In this document: in pieces, positions 42,987-51,314 of the stretch
How the letters are laid out: every line of letters starts with the position of its first letter
Position numbering within the stretch: position 1 is the first letter of the stretch
NCBI RefSeq assembly: GCF_900537075.1
Contig: NZ_UNRA01000001.1
Location: 620,001 to 684,000, forward strand
Direction of reading: 5' to 3'
From: Tropicibacter sp. Alg240-R139
GTDB lineage: Bacteria; Pseudomonadota; Alphaproteobacteria; Rhodobacterales; Rhodobacteraceae
Length of the DNA stretch: 64,000 nt
Translations under genes and position numbers: made by a program
The notes under the pieces: model-generated
Seen by the model: the letters and a program-made list of their open reading frames with translations, nothing else
Databases searched by the model: none
Told to the model about the DNA's origin: nothing

Positions 42987-45723
42987 TGTTCTTGTCCTTG
43001 ATTGCGGCGCGGACGCGGGACGGGGTGGCTGGCACCTGGGTCAGCCGTACGCCGCTGGCGTCTTTGATTGCGTTCAAAATGGCCGGAGCGGTGGGGATCA
43101 GAACGTGTTCACCCAGTCCCTTGGCCCCGTAGGGACCATGCGCGTCCGGTTCTTCGATAATGTGGGTTTCGATTGGGGGCATGTCGCCGATGGTCGGGAT
43201 CAAATAGTCGTGCAGGTTTTCTGTCCGGCCCGGCAGGTATTCTTCCATCAGTGCCATGCCCAAACCTTGGGCGATGCCGCCCTGAACCTGACCTTCGACC
43301 AGCATGGGGTTGATCGCCTTGCCGACATCATGGGCGGCCACAAACTTCAGCGGCTTGACGGTGCCCAGCTTGGTGTCGACCTCTACCACTACAAGATGCG
43401 CGGCGTAGCCGAATTGCGCATAGGGGATGCCCTGACCGTTTTCATCCAGCGGCCTGGTGGGCGGATCATAGGTTTCTTCGGCGCGCAGGACATACCCTTC
43501 GGCGTCAGGCGTCAGCGTGTCCAGGTCGATGACATGTTCGATGCCCTTATCGGTGATCTTGATCTGGCCGGTGCCGATGGTCAGCGCCGCCTCTTCGCTG
43601 GCATTTACACGCGCCAGGATCTGCGCCCGCATCGCCTCGCCCGATAGGCGAGACGCACTCCCGGAGACATACGTTTGACGCGAGGCTGAGGTTTTGCCAG
43701 CATCCGGCGTGACATCCGTGTCGGCCCCGATGATTTCAAGTTGGCTGACCGGAACGCCCAAAGCGGTGGCAAAGATCTGGCTGATCACGGTATTTGCGCC
43801 CTGACCAATATCCATCGCGCCCTGGTGCAACACCAGTGCGCCATCAGCCCGGATACCAGATTTGATGGTCGAGGGGTTGGGCAATGAGGTGTTGCCGCAG
43901 CCATACCAGCCGCCTGCAATGCCAACGCCGCGTTTCAGCGTGTCATTGTTGGCGTTGAAGGTCGCTACGGCCGCGCGTTCGTCATTCCACGCGGTGCGCA
44001 GAGCCTCAAAACACGGTTTAATGCCGACACCTTGCTCGAACACCTGCCCACAGACAGTTGGTATATGGTTTTCCAAAGAGTTGGTGATGCGGAAGTCCAG
44101 CCGGTCCATTCCCAACTTGTCGGCCAACTCGTCAAACAGGCTTTCCTGCGCGATGGCCGATTGGGGAACACCAAAGCCACGAAACGCGCCAGCGGGTGGG
44201 CAGTTGGTGTGGATACCTTTGGATTCTGCACGGTAGTCGGCGATCTGATAGGGGCCGGATGCGTGGACCGGAACCCGGTTTGCCACGGTTGGTCCCCAGC
44301 TGGCGTAAGCGCCGGTGTTGAAATAGCCGAAGAAGTCGAAACCCTTGATCTTGCCGTCTTTAGTCGCACCGATCTTGAGAGTGATTTCCGACGGATGCCT
44401 CTTGGTGGTCGACTGCATGGACTCCGTCCGCGAATAGCAAATGCGCACCGGCTTGCCAGTCTTGAGCGCACCAAGCGCCAGATAGGGCTGCACCGAGATG
44501 TCCAGTTTAGAGCCGAACCCGCCCCCAACGCCCGTGGGAATGATGCGAATCTGATCACGGGGCATGCCCAGAATGATCTCCATCGAATCCAGATCCATAA
44601 TTGGGGCCTGGGTGCAGGCGTGGATCTCGATCCGGCCATTCACCACTTCGGCGAACCCGGCTTCGGGTTCGATATAGCCATGTTCAACGAAACCGCTGCG
44701 GAAGCTGCTTTCGACCGTGACGTCTGCCTCGGCGATTGCGGCCTTGGCGTCGCCGCACTGGACAAATCCACCGCACATAACGTTGCCATCTCGGCCCTCA
44801 TGAAGCAGTGCGGCTTCAGGCGTCATCGCAGTGTGCACGTCTTGAGCGGCGGCGCGCTCGTCCCACTCTACCGGGAAGGAGGTCGGATCAAAGTCACGCA
44901 AGAATTCCGGCGTGGCGACAACGGCAGCCACGGCCTCTCCCCGATAGCGGGTTTCCTCTTCGGTAAAGACGGGTTGATCCATAAAAGCGGGGATCACACC
45001 AAACACGTTGCGACCCGGAACATCGGCGGCGGTCAACACCGCTTCTATCCCGGATGTGTTTGTGAAGACGTCGAGATCACCAAAAGCGAAACCAGCGCGC
45101 GGGAACGGCGAGCGGATCACCATGACCTCGAGCGTGCCCGCAGGGGCCACGTCATCGCCAAAAGCCTCAGTGCCCTGCACCTTGCCCATCCCGTCCAGGC
45201 GGCGAATGCTCTCACCTGCGTGACCGTCGTCTTGAACGGGCACGTCGGCCCGGCCGGCGGCAACCACTGCGTCGATGATCATGCGGTATCCAGTGCAACG
45301 GCAAAGGACACCGCCAAGAGCGTCCTGCACCTGTTCTTCGCTCGGCGTTTCGGTGTCACGCAACAAGGCAACGGCAGCGGTCATCATGCCTGGCGTGCAG
45401 ATCCCGCATTGCGCCGCGCCAAAGTTCTGAAAGCTCTCAGACAGGCGCTGGGTGATCTCGTCTTCGGTGGCCATACCGCCCAATGTTTCGACGGAGCGTC
45501 CAGCAGCCTGCTGCGCTGGCATCAGACAGGCGCAAACCGGATCGCCATCCACCAGAACGGTGCAGGCTCCGCAGTCACCTGCGTTACAGCCGATTTTGAC
45601 GTCGCGTGCGCCCAAACGTTCGCGCAAGGTCTCGGACAAGCGCTCGCCCGCGACTGGTGTGACGCTGACGTGATCGCCGTTAAGGATGAAATCGGTCACG
45701 GCTTCACTCACGCGCTTATCCAT
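42976..45723 (-). CDS. Molybdenum hydroxylase, fused 2Fe-2S and Mo-cofactor subunits
   Basis: A 915-residue xanthine-dehydrogenase-family enzyme in which the small iron-sulfur subunit (residues 1-155; clusters from GCNAGDCGACTVLVDGDPVC and CGICTPGMM...GVLCRCTGY) is fused to the Mo-binding large subunit (about 175-915; GVGGGFGSKLDISVQPY, PAGAFRGFGVPQSAIAQESL, and the catalytic Glu region YGAKGLGEHVLIPTAP). It lacks the FAD domain, which the preceding gene supplies. These enzymes insert an OH from water into N-heterocycles next to the ring N. GGAGG precedes the ATG at 45723. Nicotinate is the likely type of substrate given the next gene (inference). Confidence 0.9.
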   Translation of the reverse strand: MDKRVSEAVTDFILNGDHVSVTPVAGERLSETLRERLGARDVKIGCNAGDCGACTVLVDGDPVCACLMPAQQAAGRSVETLGGMATEDEITQRLSESFQNFGAAQCGICTPGMMTAAVALLRDTETPSEEQVQDALGGVLCRCTGYRMIIDAVVAAGRADVPVQDDGHAGESIRRLDGMGKVQGTEAFGDDVAPAGTLEVMVIRSPFPRAGFAFGDLDVFTNTSGIEAVLTAADVPGRNVFGVIPAFMDQPVFTEEETRYRGEAVAAVVATPEFLRDFDPTSFPVEWDERAAAQDVHTAMTPEAALLHEGRDGNVMCGGFVQCGDAKAAIAEADVTVESSFRSGFVEHGYIEPEAGFAEVVNGRIEIHACTQAPIMDLDSMEIILGMPRDQIRIIPTGVGGGFGSKLDISVQPYLALGALKTGKPVRICYSRTESMQSTTKRHPSEITLKIGATKDGKIKGFDFFGYFNTGAYASWGPTVANRVPVHASGPYQIADYRAESKGIHTNCPPAGAFRGFGVPQSAIAQESLFDELADKLGMDRLDFRITNSLENHIPTVCGQVFEQGVGIKPCFEALRTAWNDERAAVATFNANNDTLKRGVGIAGGWYGCGNTSLPNPSTIKSGIRADGALVLHQGAMDIGQGANTVISQIFATALGVPVSQLEIIGADTDVTPDAGKTSASRQTYVSGSASRLSGEAMRAQILARVNASEEAALTIGTGQIKITDKGIEHVIDLDTLTPDAEGYVLRAEETYDPPTRPLDENGQGIPYAQFGYAAHLVVVEVDTKLGTVKPLKFVAAHDVGKAINPMLVEGQVQGGIAQGLGMALMEEYLPGRTENLHDYLIPTIGDMPPIETHIIEEPDAHGPYGAKGLGEHVLIPTAPAILNAIKDASGVRLTQVPATPSRVRAAIKDKNNGN

Positions 45724-46579
45724 TTCCACCTCCGGCCTGCTTGATGGCCCGCAGGCATTGTTCGGCGACGGCGTCTAGGCGGTAATCTCCGCTGCCGCGC
45801 ACGTCGTCGATGGGAGAAAGAGAAGCAAGATGTGCTTCAGTGATCTCGACCTGATCAAGTGTCTTGCCAAGCAGATCACATTCCAGCGCGGTCAGTCGTT
45901 GTGCGACGGGCGAGCAGGCCCCAACAGCAACGCGCGCATGGTCGATGCGACCGTCTGTGTCCAGTCCGATGACAGTCGCGGTCATGGTGATAGAGATTAC
46001 CAGATACCGGCGCGAGCCCAATTTCTCAAAGGCGCTGTGCGCGTGAGCGGGCGGTTCGGGTAGAACTATAGCGGTGACAAGCTCGTCGCTGTGCAGGTCC
46101 GTCTTGCGGACGCCCATGATGAAGTCGGACAGGGCAACCATGCGGATGCCGCGGGTCGACCCGATCTCAACCTGAGCGTCCAGGGTGAGAAGCGGTGGCA
46201 CGCCGTCGGCCGCAGGCGAAGCGTTGCAGAGGTTGCCGGCAATGGTGCCTGCATTCTGAATTTGCAGGCTGCCTACTTCGCGCGCGGCGCTCTGTAGCCC
46301 GGCGAATGCGGCGGGCAGGTCGGCGCGAAAAACCTCGCTCCATCGGGTTGTCGCGCCGATGCGCCAGCCGTTCCGAGTTTGAGTGATACCCCTCAGGCCC
46401 GCAATGCGTGTTACGTCCAGAAGATCGGAATTGAGCGGCCCTTGCGGTCGCGTGGGATAAAAGTCGGTTCCCCCTGCAATGATGTCGACATTGCGCGCGC
46501 TCAGTCGGTCAAATGCATCGTCCAGGGTCGTGGGCGAAATGTAATCCAAGGTGCGAATTCCCAGTTGGAAGCGTGCCAT
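45716..46579 (-). CDS. Molybdenum hydroxylase FAD-binding subunit (CoxM type)
   Basis: A 287-residue subunit with the FAD motifs VDIIAGGTDFYP, NGWRIGATTRWSEV and QIQNAGTIAGNLCNASPAADGVPPLLTL, then the C-terminal CO-dehydrogenase flavoprotein domain (ARVAVGACSPVAQRLTALE). It passes electrons from the Fe-S clusters to the final acceptor. It is the first gene of the operon and overlaps the fused subunit gene by eight bases. A motif A site lies only five bases upstream of the ATG, so the transcript is nearly leaderless or the repressor sits on the initiation region. Confidence 0.92.
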   Translation of the reverse strand: MARFQLGIRTLDYISPTTLDDAFDRLSARNVDIIAGGTDFYPTRPQGPLNSDLLDVTRIAGLRGITQTRNGWRIGATTRWSEVFRADLPAAFAGLQSAAREVGSLQIQNAGTIAGNLCNASPAADGVPPLLTLDAQVEIGSTRGIRMVALSDFIMGVRKTDLHSDELVTAIVLPEPPAHAHSAFEKLGSRRYLVISITMTATVIGLDTDGRIDHARVAVGACSPVAQRLTALECDLLGKTLDQVEITEAHLASLSPIDDVRGSGDYRLDAVAEQCLRAIKQAGGGNG

Positions 46580-46584
46580 TGTTG

Positions 46585-46596
46585 TTTGTATGCTAA
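46585..46596. promoter_or_regulatory. Motif A site upstream of the hydroxylase/reductase operon
   Basis: TTTGTATGCTAA fits TTNGTATRCNAA. It begins six bases upstream of the FAD-subunit ATG. The rest of the 46580-46956 gap is AT-rich and holds a motif B site for the divergent importer operon. Confidence 0.6.
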
Positions 46597-46864
46597 TGAT
46601 ATTGCCGGAATTTGAATTTTGTCAATGCAAAGTTTGAAAGAGCCATGGCATTGAACTGATCGAGCAATCTCTGTCAGAGCTGTGAATTCCCCAAACAGAG
46701 TTTGAACGCACGCGCGTCGTATAGGAAAAGACTCTGAGCTAACCCCACGTCACGACTTAGCTGGTCAATTGCATTTCTTAACGGTTGCGCTGAGGATAAA
46801 TATTACGTGTTACTCATATTTTGTCAAAATAGATCGTTGACACACAAACGATTAATTCCAAAAG

Positions 46865-46880
46865 TAGTGAGCGATCACTA
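46865..46880. promoter_or_regulatory. Motif B site upstream of the ABC importer operon
   Basis: TAGTGAGCGATCACTA: perfect TAGTGA/TCACTA arms around GCGA, the most symmetric of the motif B sites. It lies 76 bases before the binding-protein ATG. A TTGACA at 46837-46842 could be the -35 element. Confidence 0.65.
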
Positions 46881-46956
46881 ACTAATAGTTGGCAAGATCA
46901 AGCGCATGGGCACCAATCCTTCCACGCGCAAAATCAAACCCTTAGGGAGGGAATAA

Positions 46957-48204
46957 ATGAATAAGTTCAAGTCGTTGCTGGTCGGTGCGGTCGTTGCTGG
47001 TTTGGGGGCAACCTCAGCCATGGCGCAGGAGAAAATCCGAATCGCGTTTATCGACCCGCTGTCGGGGCCTTTTGCATCTACAGGCAACCAGGGGTTGTCC
47101 ATCTACCGTCACGCGGTTGATGAGTTGGTCAACAAAAGGGGCGTTTTGCTGAATGGCGCGGCCGAGTTTGAGATTGTGCCGTTCGATAACAAGATCAGCG
47201 CCAAGGAATCCCTGATTCAGTTGCAGGTCGCCATTGATCAAGGCATCCGCTTTATTGCGCAGGGTGCCTCGTCGGGGGTTGCCAACGCGCTGACAGATGC
47301 GATCAAGAAGCACAACAAGCGCAACCCGGACAGCCAGGTGATCTTCCTGAACCATTCGGCGGTTGACCCGGCGCTGACCAACGACAAGTGCAACTTCTGG
47401 CACTTCCGTTTTGACGCCAACGCCGACATCAAGATGGACGCGCTGACCGACGACATCGCCGGAAACGAGGACATCAAAAAGGTCTATATCATCGGCCAGG
47501 ACTATTCGTTCGGCAAAGCGGTTGCGGCCGCCGCTGTTCGTTTCCTGGGTGAAAAGCGCCCCGACATCGAAATCGTCGGAAACGAGTTGCACCCGATCGG
47601 CAAGGTCAAGGATTTCACTCCTTATGCGCGCAAGGTAATTGCCAGCGAAGCGGATGCCGTGATCACTGGCAACTGGGGCGGTGACATGGTTGGCCTGGGC
47701 AAGGCGGTCATGGGCGCAGGTTTTACCAAGCCGATCTACACCTACTATGGCGCCACATCGGGTATCACTGCGAACTTTGGTGACCAGGGCGACGGGATTG
47801 TGAAACTGGCAGGTGCCGGTCAGGTCAATCCGCCTCTTTCGGCAGATGCCGAAGCCTTCACCACGTCTTACTATGAGAAGTTCCCGGAACTGGATCTGGG
47901 TCAGCCGCAGATGGCAAACGTTGCCCCGATGCTGGCCGTAGCCATCAATGAAGTGGGCAATGCCGATGACGTCAAAGCCATCGCATATGCCTTGGAAGGT
48001 ATGGAGTATGACGGCATCCTGACTGGTAAGACCGTGATGCGCGAAAGCGATCACCAAGCGATCCAAACTGTGACTGTTCAGGGTCAAACCAGCGAAGGTT
48101 TGACTTTTGACTATGACAACTCGGGCCACGGCATGATTGCCGAGACCATCGTCGAGCTGGCCTCGGCAGATGCGCCAACCACCTGCAAGATGAAGCGCCC
48201 GTAA
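46957..48204 (+). CDS. Branched-chain-type ABC importer, periplasmic binding protein
   Basis: A 415-residue Leu/Ile/Val-binding-family protein with a signal peptide (LLVGAVVAGLGATSAMAQ, cut after AMA), then IRIAFIDPLSGPFASTGNQG, the ligand region RFIAQGASSGVANAL and VYIIGQDYSFGKAVAAAA. This family also carries aromatic acids, urea and amides, so the ligand need not be an amino acid; its place beside the hydroxylase operon suggests an N-heterocyclic acid. GGGAGGG precedes the ATG. A hairpin between it and the permease probably keeps its expression higher. Confidence 0.92.
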   Translation: MNKFKSLLVGAVVAGLGATSAMAQEKIRIAFIDPLSGPFASTGNQGLSIYRHAVDELVNKRGVLLNGAAEFEIVPFDNKISAKESLIQLQVAIDQGIRFIAQGASSGVANALTDAIKKHNKRNPDSQVIFLNHSAVDPALTNDKCNFWHFRFDANADIKMDALTDDIAGNEDIKKVYIIGQDYSFGKAVAAAAVRFLGEKRPDIEIVGNELHPIGKVKDFTPYARKVIASEADAVITGNWGGDMVGLGKAVMGAGFTKPIYTYYGATSGITANFGDQGDGIVKLAGAGQVNPPLSADAEAFTTSYYEKFPELDLGQPQMANVAPMLAVAINEVGNADDVKAIAYALEGMEYDGILTGKTVMRESDHQAIQTVTVQGQTSEGLTFDYDNSGHGMIAETIVELASADAPTTCKMKRP

Positions 48205-48234
48205 CGCTTCGTCATCGCATTAAAGGTTGCCAGA

Positions 48235-48265
48235 TTGTCCCGTCAGGGGTTTCCTGACGGGACAA
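48235..48265 (+). terminator. Intercistronic hairpin between binding-protein and permease genes
   Basis: A perfect 13-bp stem (TTGTCCCGTCAGG, 48235-48247, with 48253-48265) and five-base loop, 30 bases after the binding-protein stop and with no strong T tract. Likely a partial terminator or RNA-stabilising hairpin, as is common after binding-protein genes. Confidence 0.65.
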
Positions 48266-48306
48266 GACCGACAAAAAACGAAAATCTCATCAGGGAGCCG
48301 ACAACG

Positions 48307-49263
48307 ATGGCATTGTTCCTCGTTAATATTTTGGATGGCTTGGTTACGGGGCTATTGCTGTTCATGCTGTGCAGTGGCCTTACGCTCATCTTTTCGATGA
48401 TGGGTGTTCTGAACTTTGCGCACGCCAGTTTCTACATGCTGGGGGCGTATTTCGCCTACCAGATCAGCACTATAACCGGGTTTTGGATGGGCCTTCTGGT
48501 CGCTCCGATCATTGTTGGCGTCTTTGGCGCCGCCATCGAGCGATACGGGCTTAGGCGCGTTCATAAATACGGCCATGTGCCCGAACTGATCTTTACTTTT
48601 GGTCTGGCGTTGCTAATCGAAGAGGTGATCCAGTTCTTCTGGGGCAAAAGCCAAATGGCTTACTCTGAGCCCGAGGCACTGAATTTTGCGGCCTTTGCAA
48701 TCGCTGGAAACTCTTTCCCAGCTTACAAAGTCTTCATGATCTTTGTCGCGATGGGGTTGTTCCTGACGCTGCTTTACATCCTGACCAAGACCCGCATCGG
48801 CATGACCATTCAGGCTGCGCTTAGCTATCCTGAAACCGTACAAAACCTAGGCCACAATGTGCCGCTGGTGTTCATGGGGGTCTTTGGTGTGGGAACCGCA
48901 ATGGCCGGTCTGGCCGGGGTGATTGCCGGGCCGGTTCTGGGGACGTTCCCAGGTATGGCGGTTCAGTTGGGTTCGATCGTCTTCGTGACCATCGTCATTG
49001 GTGGTCTGGGTTCTCTCTGGGGCGCATTGGTTGCCTCGTTGATCATCGGTTGGCTGCAGACCTTTGCCGCCGCTTACAACGTCGCGATGGAGGACATCCT
49101 GACAGCGGTCGGCTTTACCAAACCTGAAAACATTTGGGACCATCCGCTGCAGGATCTTTGGACCCTGACCTTGCCGCAGATCGGGCCGATCCTGCCGTAT
49201 CTGCTAATGGTCTTTGTCCTTGTGCTGCGTCCGCAGGGCCTGATGGGGAAACGTGAGACATGA
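48307..49263 (+). CDS. livH: Branched-chain-type ABC importer permease (LivH family)
   Basis: A 318-residue polytopic protein: LDGLVTGLLLFMLCSGLTLIFSMMGVLNFAHASFYMLGAYFAYQ (the LivH opening), several further spans, TRIGMTIQAALSYPETVQNLGHNV (EAA-like loop) and GGLGSLWGALVASLIIGWLQTF. GGGAG precedes the ATG at 48307. It overlaps livM by four bases. Confidence 0.93.
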   Translation: MALFLVNILDGLVTGLLLFMLCSGLTLIFSMMGVLNFAHASFYMLGAYFAYQISTITGFWMGLLVAPIIVGVFGAAIERYGLRRVHKYGHVPELIFTFGLALLIEEVIQFFWGKSQMAYSEPEALNFAAFAIAGNSFPAYKVFMIFVAMGLFLTLLYILTKTRIGMTIQAALSYPETVQNLGHNVPLVFMGVFGVGTAMAGLAGVIAGPVLGTFPGMAVQLGSIVFVTIVIGGLGSLWGALVASLIIGWLQTFAAAYNVAMEDILTAVGFTKPENIWDHPLQDLWTLTLPQIGPILPYLLMVFVLVLRPQGLMGKRET

Positions 49264-50552
49264 GTACCGCAAGCAAAACGCAAGCCGTGTCCAATCCCAA
49301 TCGGCGGCTTATCTCGCTGTCCAACCTGCTGCCTTGGGCTTTTGCCGCGCTGTTTCTGCTGTGCCTGCCGCTGATCTTTCAGTCCAGCTCGGCGCTCACT
49401 ATCATGAACCAGATGGCGATCACCATCGTCTTTGCGCTCAGCTACAACATGTTGCTGGGGCAGGGGGGCATGCTGTCTTTTGGTCATGCGGTTTACATGG
49501 GCCTTGGCGGGTTCTTTGCCATGCACGTCATGAACATGGTGGAATACGAGGGGCTTTGGCTGCCTTTGCCATTCCTGCCCGTGATTGGCGGTCTGTTCGG
49601 AATGTTCTTTGCTTTCCTGATTGGCAGTTTTTCAACGCGTCGGGCTGGCACCGTGTTTGCGATGATTTCATTGGGCGTGGGCGAGCTTATCGCTGCATGC
49701 TCGATCATCATCGTAGTGTTCTTTGGCGGAGAAGAGGGGATTTCGGGCGACCGAACTATGGGTCCTGAAGTTCTTGGCGTCGATTTCGCGGCCCAGTCCG
49801 AGGTGTACTATCTGACTGTGATCTGGCTCTTGATCGCGACTGTACTGATGTACTTGTTTTCGCGTACACCCATCGGCCGAATTGCCAATGCAGTGCGAGA
49901 CAACGAAGAGCGGGCAGAGTTTTTGGGTTATTCTCAGCGACGCGTGCGCTGGATGTCTTTCATCGCGTCGGGATTCTTTGCTGGTATCGCGGGTTCGCTG
50001 TTCGCCATCAACTTTGAGATCCTGACTGAGGAAAACCTAAACCTCGCCACGTCTGGCTCGATCCTGCTGATCACCTTTCTGGGTGGCGTCGGCTTTTTTG
50101 TCGGGCCGATCATTGGGGCGATTGTGTTCACTTTGCTGCAGACGGTTCTGGGCCTATATACCGAGATCTGGTCGCTCTACTTGGGCATCCTGTTTGTGTC
50201 CTGCGTGATGTTCTTTCCCGGTGGTTTCGCTGGGATCATCGCAATGCACCGACGCCCTTTGGCGCTTGGCAAGCTCAACTTGCTGTTCGGGCCATACCTT
50301 AAGGTGGTAATCCCGGCGCTCACCAGCGTACTGTCGCTGGCAGCGATCCTTGAGATCAGTTTCCATAAACGCCATTCGTTCGGCGATGATCACGAGATGA
50401 GCCTATACGGGATCACCTTTGACAGTCACGGTTATCAGGCCCTTGGGTTTACGATCGTGATCGCAGCCATCTCGCTGTTTCTGGTCTCGCGCATCCTGCC
50501 GTCGATCAAGGCGGCCTGGGACGAAGCCAATCATGCAGGAGACGCCCAATGA
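49260..50552 (+). CDS. livM: Branched-chain-type ABC importer permease (LivM family) with C-terminal extension
   Basis: A 430-residue permease: ALSYNMLLGQGGMLSFGHAVYMGLGGFFAM, the cytoplasmic TPIGRIANAVRDNEERAEFLGYSQRRVR, and FLGGVGFFVGPIIGAIVFTLLQTVLGLY. About 80 residues past the usual end follow, with two more likely spans (VVIPALTSVLSLAAILEI and FTIVIAAISLFLVSRILP) separated by a polar loop. Overlaps livH and livG by four bases each. Confidence 0.93.
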   Translation: MSTASKTQAVSNPNRRLISLSNLLPWAFAALFLLCLPLIFQSSSALTIMNQMAITIVFALSYNMLLGQGGMLSFGHAVYMGLGGFFAMHVMNMVEYEGLWLPLPFLPVIGGLFGMFFAFLIGSFSTRRAGTVFAMISLGVGELIAACSIIIVVFFGGEEGISGDRTMGPEVLGVDFAAQSEVYYLTVIWLLIATVLMYLFSRTPIGRIANAVRDNEERAEFLGYSQRRVRWMSFIASGFFAGIAGSLFAINFEILTEENLNLATSGSILLITFLGGVGFFVGPIIGAIVFTLLQTVLGLYTEIWSLYLGILFVSCVMFFPGGFAGIIAMHRRPLALGKLNLLFGPYLKVVIPALTSVLSLAAILEISFHKRHSFGDDHEMSLYGITFDSHGYQALGFTIVIAAISLFLVSRILPSIKAAWDEANHAGDAQ

Positions 50553-51313
50553 CTGTCCCCGCAATCGAACTGCGCAATCTGGATAAGAGTTTTGGCTTGG
50601 CCAAAATCATCCAGGGCGTCGATCTCAAGATCGAAAAGGGCGAGCGTCATGCTGTGATTGGCCCAAACGGGGCGGGCAAGTCCACCCTGTTCAACCTGAT
50701 CACCGGTCGCTTTGCACCGACTTCGGGCGGGGTGTACCTGCATGGCGAGGATGTCAGCGGCATGCAGCCGTTCGAGATCAACCGCCGCGGCCTGAGCCGG
50801 TCTTTCCAGATCACCAACATTTTCCCCAACATGACCGTGTTCGAAAACATTCGCTGCGGTCTGCTGTGGACGATGGGTTACAAGTACTCGTTCTGGCACA
50901 TGATCAACGGTCAACGTGATGTGACCGAAAAGGCCGAGCAGATCCTGGAAGAGATCAACCTGACTGCGCGCCGCGATCTGCTGGCCGGTACCTTGGCCTA
51001 CGCTGAACAGCGCGCACTGGAAATCGGTATCACCATCGCCGGTGGTGCCGACATCATCCTGCTGGACGAGCCGTGCGCAGGCATGAGCCATTCGGAAACT
51101 GATCTGATTGTGGATCTGATCCGCAAGGTGACCGAGGACAAGACGCTGATGATTGTGGAGCACGACATGGGCGTGATCTTTGATCTGGCCGACAAGATTT
51201 CGGTTCTGGTTTACGGTGAGATTATCGAGTCGGACGTGCCGGATGCCGTACGCGCGTCTGCCAAGGTGAAAGAGGCCTATCTGGGCACAACGCTGGAAGA
51301 AGAGGAGGCGTGA
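50549..51313 (+). CDS. livG: Branched-chain-type ABC importer ATPase (LivG family)
   Basis: A 254-residue ABC ATPase: Walker A GPNGAGKSTLFNLITG, the LivG-type insertion (GLSRSFQITNIFPNMTVFENIRCGLLW), a signature region reading LAGTLAYAEQRALEIGITIAGG rather than LSGGQ, Walker B IILLDEPCAGM and switch His VEHDMGVIF. It overlaps livM by four bases and ends one base before livF. Confidence 0.94.
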   Translation: MTVPAIELRNLDKSFGLAKIIQGVDLKIEKGERHAVIGPNGAGKSTLFNLITGRFAPTSGGVYLHGEDVSGMQPFEINRRGLSRSFQITNIFPNMTVFENIRCGLLWTMGYKYSFWHMINGQRDVTEKAEQILEEINLTARRDLLAGTLAYAEQRALEIGITIAGGADIILLDEPCAGMSHSETDLIVDLIRKVTEDKTLMIVEHDMGVIFDLADKISVLVYGEIIESDVPDAVRASAKVKEAYLGTTLEEEEA

Positions 51314-51314
51314 A

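Noticed and set aside
44032-45744. Plus-strand frame of 570 codons inside the molybdenum hydroxylase gene
   Set aside because: Antisense shadow caused by high GC; no family motif, whereas the minus strand encodes complete Fe-S and Mo motifs.
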